A DNA stretch of 5,038 bases from Actinomycetota bacterium (GTDB lineage Bacteria > Actinomycetota > Actinomycetes > Nanopelagicales > Nanopelagicaceae): NCBI GenBank assembly GCA_009701085.1, contig WLKV01000056.1:1-5038 (forward strand). Direction: 5' to 3'. Made by a program: the position numbers and the translations under genes. This document shows positions 1 to 5,038 of this stretch, piece after piece (within the stretch, counting starts at the first letter, position 1; every line of letters starts with the position of its first letter). The notes under the pieces were generated by a model, which searched no databases, was not told the origin of the DNA, and saw only the letters and a list, made by a program, of their open reading frames with translations.

Positions 1-48
1 ACTTGTGACGGATGCGCGAGTTGGTGGTTGGATAAGGCGATTAATTAA
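1..48 (+). CDS. Possible C-terminal tail of an upstream gene (partial)
   Basis: Frame 1 is open from the window edge to a TAA at 46-48 and would encode the tail TCDGCASWWLDKAIN. It contains a CxxC pair (Cys2 and Cys5 of the visible part), which could be half of a zinc knuckle or a redox pair, but 15 residues are too few to assign a family. The stop lies 15 nt before the pepN start, and the pepN ribosome binding site sits in that gap, which is the spacing expected within an operon. A frame this short can be open by chance, so confidence is low. The sequence left of the window would settle it. Confidence 0.3.
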   Translation, partial: TCDGCASWWLDKAIN

Positions 49-52
49 CCCT

Positions 53-58
53 AAGGAG
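53..58 (+). promoter_or_regulatory. Ribosome binding site of pepN
   Basis: AAGGAG is a near-perfect Shine-Dalgarno sequence, 5 nt (TACCC) before the GTG at 64. It decides the choice of this GTG start. No convincing -10/-35 promoter is visible in the 52 bases before it, so transcription may begin further upstream. Confidence 0.85.
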
Positions 59-63
59 TACCC

Positions 64-2601
64 GTGCCAGGCACAAATATCAAGCAGGTTGAAGCAGCAG
101 AGCGTTCAGCACTCATCAAGGTCTCTCACTACTCAATCGACCTCGACCTCACTACCGGTGCAGAGAACTTTCGCGTAAAGACTGTTATTCACTTTGCAGG
201 GCTTAAGCCAGGTGCAACCACATACATCGACTGCGTTGGCAGCAAGGTCATCAGCGCAAAGCTCAATGGCGCAGATTTTGATCCTAAATTTGATGGCGAA
301 ACTATTTATCTTCCTGCAATTGCTGCAGAGAACGTTCTTGAAATCGAGCACGATGGCATCTACTCAAACTCAGGTGAAGGACTTCACCGCTTCGTAGACC
401 CTGCAGATAATGAGGTCTATCTCTATACACAGTTTGAAACAGGCGATGCTCGCCGTATGTATGCATGCTTTGATCAACCTGATCAGAAGGCAACTTTCAC
501 AATTAGCACCATTACACCTAAGCATTGGGAAGTTATCTCTAACTACGGCGTTGAATCCACCAAAGAGCTCGATGGCGATCGCAAGTTCACACAATTTGCC
601 AAGTCACAAGTTATTGCCACCTATGTCACCGCAATCGTTGCTGGCGCCTACACATCAGTCCATGATGAATATAAAGGCGAGAAGACAATCCCACTTGGCA
701 TCTATGCCCGTAAATCATTCTTTAAGCATGTCGATGCAGAGAACATCTTTGAAGTAACCAAGCAGGGCTTTGCCTACTTCGAAAAAACCTTCGGACTTGC
801 ATACCCATTCGGTAAGTACGACCAGATTGCAGTTGCTGAATACAACTGGGGTGCGATGGAGAACGTCGGCTGTGTGACTTTCCACGAAGATGTCTTGATC
901 TTCCGTTCTAAGGTCACAGAGCGCAACTACGTCAGCCGTGCAACGACTATCCACCACGAGATGGCGCATATGTGGTTTGGTGACTTGGTCACCATGAAGT
1001 GGTGGGAAGACCTATGGCTCAACGAGTCATTCGCTGAATGGGCTTCATACCAATCAGTCTCAGAATCAACGAAATACACACATGCCTGGACTGAGTTCAA
1101 CTCACTCCGTAAGAACTGGGCATATCGCGTAGATCAGTTAACGACTACTCACCCGATTGCAACTGAGATGGAAGATCTCGATGCAGTTCGCACAAACTTC
1201 GATGGAATTTCATACGCAAAGGGCGCATCAGTTCTTCAGCAGCTCGTTGCTCACGTCGGTCGCGATAACTTCATTAAGGGTCTTCGCCTCTATTTCGCAA
1301 AGCACCAATATGGAAATACAACTCTCAAGGACCTTATTGATCAACTAGAAGCTGCATCAGGCCGCGACTTAACTCCATGGGTATCAACATGGCTTCGCAC
1401 AGCTGGAGTCAACACACTGCGCCCAGTAATTGAAATCGATGGCGATTCATACAAGTCAATCTCTATCAAGCAAGAAGTGCCATCGATGCCAGTTGGCTCA
1501 AAGGAACTTCGCCCACACCGTCTACACGTTGGCCTCTTCGATATCAAGGGCGACAAACTCTCACGTCGCACCAGCGTTGAACTCGACGTTGCTGGCGCAC
1601 TTACAGAAGTAAGAGAGCTTGCTGGTCAGAAGTTAGCTGACCTCGTTCTTATCAATGATAAAGATCAGACATACGCAAAGCTCCGCTTCGATGATCGTTC
1701 AATCGCGACAATGAAGAGCCACCTCGGAAACCTCGATGATTCACTCGCTCGCGGACTTATCTGGGCTTCCCTCTGGGATTCATGCCGCGACGGCGAGCTC
1801 TCGACATCTGATTACGTCACCATCGCGCTCAACGCGCTGAAGACAGAATCAGATATCTCTATCGTCGCTGCAACATATCTACAGTTCGAGACTGCTATCT
1901 GGGCTTATGCAAACCCTGCAAAGCGTGATGCACTTCGTACACAGGTAGCTGATGCAACTGCGGCGATGCTTGCAGCTGCAGCTCCAGCAAGTGACCACCA
2001 GATGCAGTTCGCTAAGGCATTTGCTAATAATGCGATTACTCCATCACATATGGAGAAGCTCAAGGCAATCCTTAACGGTTCAGAGAACGGTCTCGTTATC
2101 GATGCTGAAATTCGTTGGTACATCTTTATCTGCGGCGTGAAGCGCGGAGTATTTACTGTCGCTGATATTGAGGCCGAGTCAGCAAAGGACAACACCGCTC
2201 ACGGTAAGCAGTACACCGCTTATGCCCACGCTGCGCTACCAACAAAGGAAGCAAAGGACGCTGCCTTTAAATCAATCACTACAGATAATCTCTCGAACAC
2301 AATCCACTCTTATATGTGCCGTGGATTTAACGAGAATATCCATCACGAACTTCTCGCTGGATTTGTCGATCAGTACTTCGATGCAATCTTGAAAGTCTGG
2401 GAGACCAAGGGCTTTGAGATAGCTGAAACAACTGCGACTTTGTTATTCCCATCATGGGTAATTAGCGAAGAGACTGTAAAGAAGGCACAGCACTGGCTCG
2501 ATGTCACAGGTAAAGATGCATCCAATGCGCTTCGCCGTTCAGTGACCGAAGGTCGCGATGCAATGTCTCGAGCGCTTAAAGCTCGCGCTGCAGATAAGTA
2601 A
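64..2601 (+). CDS. pepN: Aminopeptidase N, M1 family zinc metallopeptidase
   Basis: This enzyme removes N-terminal amino acids from peptides, probably in cytosolic peptide turnover, since no signal peptide or membrane segment is visible. The M1 substrate-binding motif GAMEN is at residues 263-267. The zinc site is HEMAH at 298-302 (ligands His298 and His302, catalytic Glu299), with the third ligand Glu321 in WLNESF, at the standard HExxH-18-E spacing. Tyr384 in SYAKGA matches the transition-state tyrosine. An N-terminal beta domain spans about 1-200, the thermolysin-like domain about 200-440, and an ERAP1-like helical C-terminal domain about 500-830. The length of 845 residues and the start MPGTN fit the Streptomyces lividans-type actinobacterial PepN. 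The start is GTG with AAGGAG 5 nt upstream. No frameshift or missing catalytic residue is seen. The TAA stop is directly followed by the stop of the convergent small gene, leaving no terminator space. Confidence 0.97.
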   Translation: MPGTNIKQVEAAERSALIKVSHYSIDLDLTTGAENFRVKTVIHFAGLKPGATTYIDCVGSKVISAKLNGADFDPKFDGETIYLPAIAAENVLEIEHDGIYSNSGEGLHRFVDPADNEVYLYTQFETGDARRMYACFDQPDQKATFTISTITPKHWEVISNYGVESTKELDGDRKFTQFAKSQVIATYVTAIVAGAYTSVHDEYKGEKTIPLGIYARKSFFKHVDAENIFEVTKQGFAYFEKTFGLAYPFGKYDQIAVAEYNWGAMENVGCVTFHEDVLIFRSKVTERNYVSRATTIHHEMAHMWFGDLVTMKWWEDLWLNESFAEWASYQSVSESTKYTHAWTEFNSLRKNWAYRVDQLTTTHPIATEMEDLDAVRTNFDGISYAKGASVLQQLVAHVGRDNFIKGLRLYFAKHQYGNTTLKDLIDQLEAASGRDLTPWVSTWLRTAGVNTLRPVIEIDGDSYKSISIKQEVPSMPVGSKELRPHRLHVGLFDIKGDKLSRRTSVELDVAGALTEVRELAGQKLADLVLINDKDQTYAKLRFDDRSIATMKSHLGNLDDSLARGLIWASLWDSCRDGELSTSDYVTIALNALKTESDISIVAATYLQFETAIWAYANPAKRDALRTQVADATAAMLAAAAPASDHQMQFAKAFANNAITPSHMEKLKAILNGSENGLVIDAEIRWYIFICGVKRGVFTVADIEAESAKDNTAHGKQYTAYAHAALPTKEAKDAAFKSITTDNLSNTIHSYMCRGFNENIHHELLAGFVDQYFDAILKVWETKGFEIAETTATLLFPSWVISEETVKKAQHWLDVTGKDASNALRRSVTEGRDAMSRALKARAADK

Positions 2602-2820
2602 TTACTCGATGTGAGTGACGACTGAAGCTGAGCTTGTGCTCTTCTTCTTGTCGCCTGTCAACGCCCAGACAATGAGCGAGATACCAAGAAATAGTCCGAT
2701 GGGTGCTGCAACAAAGTAGGTAAATGTCTGGAGAGCAGTTAAACCTTCGCCTGGCATCGCACCTGGCTCTTGATTTATTCCACCTGCAAGAAGTGCGACG
2801 TCAGAGATTGTCTTGATCAT
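2602..2820 (-). CDS. Small single-pass membrane protein, function unknown
   Basis: This is a 72-residue protein with one hydrophobic helix at about residues 30-55 (from LQTFTYFVAAPIG to SLIVWALTG). A basic patch DKKK follows, then a Ser/Thr-rich tail ending VVTHIE. By the positive-inside rule the C-terminus is cytoplasmic and the 29-residue N-terminal part is outside. I do not recognise a named family. The gene lies 9 nt downstream of the HNH gene on the same strand, so the two are probably cotranscribed. The ATG at 2820 has no clear Shine-Dalgarno sequence; an internal ATG at codon 22 (MPGEGL), with AGGTG just before it, is an alternative start giving a protein of about 51 residues. The coding call rests on operon position, exact packing between neighbours and the membrane-helix pattern with a charged flank. 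Confidence 0.75.
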   Translation of the reverse strand: MIKTISDVALLAGGINQEPGAMPGEGLTALQTFTYFVAAPIGLFLGISLIVWALTGDKKKSTSSASVVTHIE

Positions 2821-2829
2821 GAGCGCAGT

Positions 2830-3348
2830 CTATGCAGTAGCTGCAGAGACGCCAAATGGTTCGAGGTATGGCAGCCAGCGAGATTCTGTGCGACCTGTTC
2901 CGAGAATTCTCCAAGCAGCGCCTACTGGTTCGCGAGGAAGTGAACGAAGTCTCCATCCCAACTCTTTGAGTGGTTTATCTGCCTTTACATGATTGCACTT
3001 GTGACATGCGCTGACAACGTTCTCCCAGTTGTGACCGCCACCACGAGAACGAGGAATCACGTGATCGATAGAAGTTGCAGGCGCATGGCAATAAACACAA
3101 CGCCCACCATCGCGGGCGAAGATTGCGCGACGTGAAAGTGGAACTGCATGGCGATAAGGAATCTTGACGAATTTATTGAGGCGGATAACCAGTGGAAGTT
3201 CGAGTTGGCCAGTTGCAAAGTGAAGAACTGTGCCAGAGGACTCAATCATTGTTGCTCGATTGTTGAGAACTAAAATCAGCGCACGACGATCAGTAACAAC
3301 ACCTAGCGGTTCGTAGGTGGCGTTGAGTACCAATGTGCGGTTCATCAT
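2830..3348 (-). CDS. HNH endonuclease family protein
   Basis: This is a 172-residue stand-alone HNH nuclease domain protein, predicted to cut DNA; its biological substrate is unknown. The HNH/zinc core spans about residues 80-125: RCVYC (Cys84, Cys87), then IDHVIPRSRGG with Asp95-His96, then Asn110 in NWENVV, then ACHKCNH (Cys115, Cys118, Asn119, His120). The four cysteines form the structural zinc site, and Asp95/His96/Asn110 and Asn119 or His120 are the expected catalytic and metal residues. The N-terminal part (RTLVLNATYEPLGVV and the following 60 residues) is typical of the actinobacterial family that includes M. tuberculosis Rv2469c, also a pepN neighbour. Two tandem ATGs exist at 3348 and 3345. 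A GGGG stretch lies 2 nt before the first and 5 nt before the second, so translation may start at 3345. The gene is divergent from the channel gene and heads a probable operon with the small membrane protein. Confidence 0.93.
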   Translation of the reverse strand: MMNRTLVLNATYEPLGVVTDRRALILVLNNRATMIESSGTVLHFATGQLELPLVIRLNKFVKIPYRHAVPLSRRAIFARDGGRCVYCHAPATSIDHVIPRSRGGGHNWENVVSACHKCNHVKADKPLKELGWRLRSLPREPVGAAWRILGTGRTESRWLPYLEPFGVSAATA

Positions 3349-3383
3349 TTCCCCGGTTCCAACGCGTGGCTCGCGTCGATTGG

Positions 3384-3389
3384 GTTATA
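3384..3389 (-). promoter_or_regulatory. Candidate -10 element for the HNH operon
   Basis: TATAAC on the minus strand matches five of six bases of the TATAAT consensus and would place the transcription start about 30 nt before the HNH start codon. No TTGACA-like -35 occurs at the usual distance (TAAGGG lies 17 nt upstream), so this is a weak call based on the -10 alone. Confidence 0.3.
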
Positions 3390-3405
3390 TTGCCTCAAAA
3401 CTGAG

Positions 3406-3416
3406 CCCCTTAGGGG
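3406..3416. repeat. 11-bp palindrome CCCCTTAGGGG
   Basis: Perfect 5-bp arms CCCCT and AGGGG flank a central T, in the middle of the divergent intergenic region. The position suits an operator that could serve both genes. As RNA it would form only a 4-bp stem with a 3-nt loop and no U-tract follows, so a terminator is unlikely. Confidence 0.5.
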
Positions 3417-3422
3417 TATTTC

Positions 3423-3452
3423 GTGGTGAAATTTAGATAAAGATTTCACTAC
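3423..3452. repeat. Inverted repeat upstream of the mscS-like gene
   Basis: Left arm GTGGTGAAAT (3423-3432) and right arm ATTTCACTAC (3443-3452) are inverted repeats matching at 9 of 10 positions; the one difference would be a G-U pair in RNA. The 10-nt centre is TTAGATAAAG. The right arm overlaps the possible -10 element TACCCT (3450-3455) and ends 11 nt before the ATG at 3464. It could be a repressor operator or, if transcribed, a hairpin close to the start codon. The dyad is directly visible; the role is inferred. Confidence 0.6.
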
Positions 3453-3455
3453 CCT
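3450..3455 (+). promoter_or_regulatory. Candidate -10 element for a leaderless mscS-like mRNA
   Basis: TACCCT fits the TANNNT -10 pattern common in Actinobacteria and ends 8 nt before the A of the ATG at 3464. No Shine-Dalgarno sequence precedes that ATG. Together these are compatible with transcription starting at or near the start codon. There is no clear -35, so the call is weak. Confidence 0.28.
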
Positions 3456-3463
3456 TAACGCCT

Positions 3464-4009
3464 ATGAGCGAACGTACGCAGGCAATCTGGGATTGGTTCA
3501 ACGGAGCCCCGCTTCGAGTTCTCGTTATCTTCCTTGTCGCCGCAATCAGCCATCTCTCTGGCCACCGCGCCATCGACCGCGCCATCGCACGTTTAGCTAA
3601 CGCCGATCTCAAACCAGGTCCAGGTACCGCAAAGCGCCAGGCAGAACGTGCTCGCACAATTGGAACGGTCTTTAGTTCAACATTTAATGCAGCTGTTTGG
3701 ATCATCGCAATCGGAATGATTCTCGGTGAATTCGGATTTAATCTCGGTCCAGTTATTGCATCAGCTGGTGTTATTGGTGTGGCCCTTGGTCTTGGTGCGC
3801 AAACTCTCGTACGCGACGTACTTTCTGGAATCTTTATGTTGATCGAAGATCAATACGGCGTTGGCGATGACGTTAAGGTTCAAGACGTTGAAGGAAAAGT
3901 TGAGCGCGTAGGTCTACGTATTACTCAAGTACGCGATGTTCACGATGTTCTTTGGTATATCCGCAACGGTGAAATTCTCGTTGTCGGAAATAAGTCGCAG
4001 AAGCGCTAG
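3464..4009 (+). CDS. Short MscS-type mechanosensitive ion channel protein lacking the C-terminal vestibule domain
   Basis: This is a 181-residue integral membrane protein of the MscS family, which releases solutes when membrane tension rises after osmotic downshock. Predicted helices are TM1 at about 18-33, TM2 at about 68-88 and the pore helix TM3 at about 94-127, with a Gly/Ala-rich stretch (GVIGVALGLGAQTLVRD) typical of TM3. The beta domain follows (IEDQYGVGDDV, then WYIRNGEILVVGN). The protein ends at GNKSQKR, where E. coli MscS (286 residues) would continue into its alpha-beta vestibule domain and terminal barrel; that part is absent. ATG at 3464 is the only possible conventional start, because an in-frame TAG lies at 3434-3436. 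No Shine-Dalgarno sequence is visible. The stop TAG shares CTAG (4006-4009) with the convergent globin stop. Family membership is firm; whether it works as a channel is uncertain. Confidence 0.9.
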   Translation: MSERTQAIWDWFNGAPLRVLVIFLVAAISHLSGHRAIDRAIARLANADLKPGPGTAKRQAERARTIGTVFSSTFNAAVWIIAIGMILGEFGFNLGPVIASAGVIGVALGLGAQTLVRDVLSGIFMLIEDQYGVGDDVKVQDVEGKVERVGLRITQVRDVHDVLWYIRNGEILVVGNKSQKR

Positions 4010-4392
4010 TCCAAGCGATTAACTAGGTGCTCTGCTGCACCTTCGAGGTAACGCCACAACTTTGCTTTAGCTTCAGCTTCCATATCCATTCCATCAACAG
4101 CAGCTTTCATGCACGATAGCCATGCATCGCGAGCACCCGGGTTTATATGAAAACCTGCATGGCGCATACGAAGACGGGGATGACCGCGTTCTTCCTGGTA
4201 AGTAGTTGGCCCACCCCAATATTGCTCAAGGAACATCTGCAATCTGCGAGCAGCACCCTTCATATCTGATTCGGGATACATAGGGCGCAAAATTTCATTG
4301 GTAGCAACGTGCGCATAGAACTGTGAAGTCAGATCAGAGAAGAAAGCCTCTCCCCCGAATAGTTCGTAGTAATTCGTTGTATCGCGTTCCAC
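4006..4392 (-). CDS. glbO: Group II truncated hemoglobin (GlbO-like)
   Basis: This cytoplasmic heme protein is expected to bind oxygen and may take part in oxygen supply or in nitric oxide or peroxide chemistry. It has 128 residues, like M. tuberculosis GlbO, and lines up with it at a constant offset of 3 over the heme pocket. Tyr26 is B10, Tyr39 is CD1, Ala47 is E7, Leu51 is E11, the proximal heme ligand F8 is His78 in RMRHA, and Trp91 is G8 in RDAWL. The TyrB10/TyrCD1/TrpG8 set defines group II. The block RLQMFLEQYWGGP and the stretch RGHPRLRMRHA are near-identical to the mycobacterial protein. The start is GTG at 4392, with GAGG 5 nt upstream inside the end of the MFS gene. It is 1 nt from that gene's stop, so coupled expression is likely. 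Its stop overlaps that of the channel gene. Confidence 0.95.
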   Translation of the reverse strand: MERDTTNYYELFGGEAFFSDLTSQFYAHVATNEILRPMYPESDMKGAARRLQMFLEQYWGGPTTYQEERGHPRLRMRHAGFHINPGARDAWLSCMKAAVDGMDMEAEAKAKLWRYLEGAAEHLVNRLD

Positions 4393-4393
4393 G

Positions 4394-5038
4394 TTAACCT
4401 CGAAGTTCTGCTGTTGTCTTTCCCTTAGCTATTTGTAGCACCGCAAGGGCGGCAACGAGACACATAGTTGCTGAGATATAGAACGCAACTGCATAGTCGC
4501 CTAGCTTTACCCGAAGAACAGCAGCGCCAATGGCAGCAATGGACGCCCCAATTTGATGGCCCACAAAGACCCACCCGTACACAACTGCTGAGCGTTGATT
4601 GCCCATGACGATACGACAGAGCATCAGCGTTGGAGGAACTGTTGCAACCCAATCAAGTCCGTAGAAAATAATGAAGACGAGGGTCGATGGGTGCATGGTG
4701 CTAAAGAGAATAGAAGGAAGTAAGAAGAGAGAAAGTCCGCGTAGCCCGTAGTAGAAGAAGAGAAGGCGACGTGGATCCATGCGGTCTGTAAGCCACCCAG
4801 AAAAAATAGTTCCGATAACGTCAAAGACTCCAACGAGAGCGAGTAGTCCTGCCGCAACGGTTTCGCCCATGCCGTGATCGTGTGCTGCCGGAATGAAGTG
4901 AGTGCCAATCAAACCATTTGTTGATAGTCCACAGACCAAGAATGTCCCGAAGAGGATCCAGAAATCTTTCGACTTTGATGAAACTTTTAAAGTGTCGATT
5001 GCAATGCGCCCAGCTGAGAGTTCATTCGGCGCTGGTGG
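4394..5038 (-). CDS. MFS transporter, C-terminal half (5' end outside window)
   Basis: This is a major facilitator superfamily permease of the cytoplasmic membrane; the substrate is not identifiable. The frame is open to the window edge, with 214 residues visible, so the start codon lies beyond base 5038. An in-frame TTG at 4939 falls inside a membrane helix and is not a real start. The visible part holds six hydrophobic helices (TM7-TM12), starting with KDFWILFGTFLVCGLSTNG. The MFS loop motif SGWLTDRMDPRRLL sits between TM8 and TM9. GLDWVATVPPT in TM10 and VFVGHQIGAS in TM11 recall a bacterial group related to monocarboxylate-type permeases. It ends TTAELRG with TAA 1 nt before the globin GTG, so the two genes likely share an mRNA. 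No frameshift is seen. Confidence 0.9.
   Translation of the reverse strand, partial: PPAPNELSAGRIAIDTLKVSSKSKDFWILFGTFLVCGLSTNGLIGTHFIPAAHDHGMGETVAAGLLALVGVFDVIGTIFSGWLTDRMDPRRLLFFYYGLRGLSLFLLPSILFSTMHPSTLVFIIFYGLDWVATVPPTLMLCRIVMGNQRSAVVYGWVFVGHQIGASIAAIGAAVLRVKLGDYAVAFYISATMCLVAALAVLQIAKGKTTAELRG
4398..4401 (-). promoter_or_regulatory. Ribosome binding site of the globin gene, inside the MFS coding end
   Basis: GAGG on the minus strand lies 5 nt before the GTG at 4392. It overlaps the last sense codons of the MFS gene, whose TAA (4396 to 4394) falls between it and the GTG. Ribosomes finishing the transporter therefore terminate on the globin initiation region, which supports translational coupling and the GTG start. 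Confidence 0.65.

Larger units (their letters stand above)
3349..3463. other. Divergent intergenic region between HNH and mscS-like genes
   Basis: This is the only substantial non-coding stretch in the window (115 bp), so it must serve both divergent genes. It contains three dyads: ACGCG/CGCGT with a 5-nt spacer (3362-3376), CCCCT-T-AGGGG (3406-3416), and a 10-bp inverted repeat with a 10-nt centre (3423-3452). Neither gene has a strong consensus promoter. For HNH the best -10 candidate is TATAAC (3389 to 3384 on the minus strand), without a convincing -35. For the channel gene the best candidate is TACCCT at 3450-3455. Confidence 0.8.

Noticed and set aside
41..48. TTAATTAA palindrome before pepN
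   Set aside because: An 8-bp AT palindrome is unremarkable, and it includes the stop codon of the possible upstream frame; no partner site or promoter spacing was found.
410..757. 115-codon open frame inside pepN on the same strand
   Set aside because: It lies entirely within a well-supported M1 peptidase, has a low-complexity Ser/His/Leu-rich translation and no recognisable domain.
1905..2195. 96-codon antisense open frame within pepN
   Set aside because: Its Ala/Ser-rich translation is the mirror of the helical C-terminal domain of pepN; there is no start context or domain.
3347..3400. Short TTG-initiated upstream frame ending TGA across the HNH start (possible leader peptide)
   Set aside because: It has about 17 codons, a rare start, no conserved-looking content and could easily be chance; the AAGGGG before it is part of the palindrome.
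3433..3705. 90-codon antisense open frame covering the start of the mscS-like gene
   Set aside because: Its Arg/Ala-rich translation is what the opposite strand of a membrane-protein gene produces, and no independent support is seen.
4624..4908. 94-codon open frame in another frame of the MFS gene
   Set aside because: It is a shadow of the six-helix MFS frame, which has clear family motifs, whereas this frame has none.
4937..4939. TTG as the start of a 181-residue MFS protein
   Set aside because: The frame continues in phase to the window edge, and the TTG lies inside predicted TM7 (FGTFLVCGL), so it is an internal leucine codon.
1..5038. CRISPR array, insertion sequence, tRNA, toxin-antitoxin or defence island
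   Set aside because: There are no spaced direct repeats, transposase motifs, terminal inverted repeats, tRNA cloverleaf or defence-gene neighbours; the lone HNH protein belongs to a conserved housekeeping neighbourhood.

Overview
The window looks like ordinary, densely packed chromosomal backbone from an actinobacterium of moderate GC content; two sampled 60-base lines gave about 42% and 62% G+C. The protein types are actinobacterial: a Streptomyces lividans-type aminopeptidase N, a group II truncated hemoglobin closely resembling mycobacterial GlbO, and a CxxC-type HNH protein like the one beside pepN in Mycobacterium. Moderate GC with almost no intergenic space suggests a streamlined freshwater lineage such as Nanopelagicales (acI, Planktophila/Nanopelagicus). 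That assignment is inference, as there is no marker gene here.

Layout: bases 1-48 may hold the tail of an upstream + strand gene. pepN (64-2601, +) follows behind a strong ribosome binding site. Its stop codon directly abuts the stop of a small one-helix membrane protein gene (2602-2820, -), which lies 9 nt downstream of an HNH endonuclease gene (2830-3348, -) in a likely two-gene operon. The only real intergenic region (3349-3463, 115 bp) separates HNH from a divergent, short MscS-like channel gene (3464-4009, +); it contains three dyads. The channel gene's stop overlaps the stop of the convergent globin gene (4006-4392, -) in a shared CTAG. The globin gene sits 1 nt downstream of an MFS transporter gene (4394 to beyond 5038, -), so those two are probably cotranscribed and translationally coupled.

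The genes do not form an obvious single pathway. The pepN / HNH / truncated-hemoglobin neighbourhood is also present in Mycobacterium tuberculosis (Rv2467, Rv2469c, Rv2470), so this is conserved actinobacterial backbone rather than a mobile or defence island. I found no insertion sequence, CRISPR array, tRNA, rRNA or phage signature. The best candidates for a second look are the MscS protein that lacks the C-terminal vestibule domain, the dyad overlapping its possible promoter, the unknown small membrane protein, and the MFS-globin coupling. I do not see convincing evidence for an undescribed multi-gene system.
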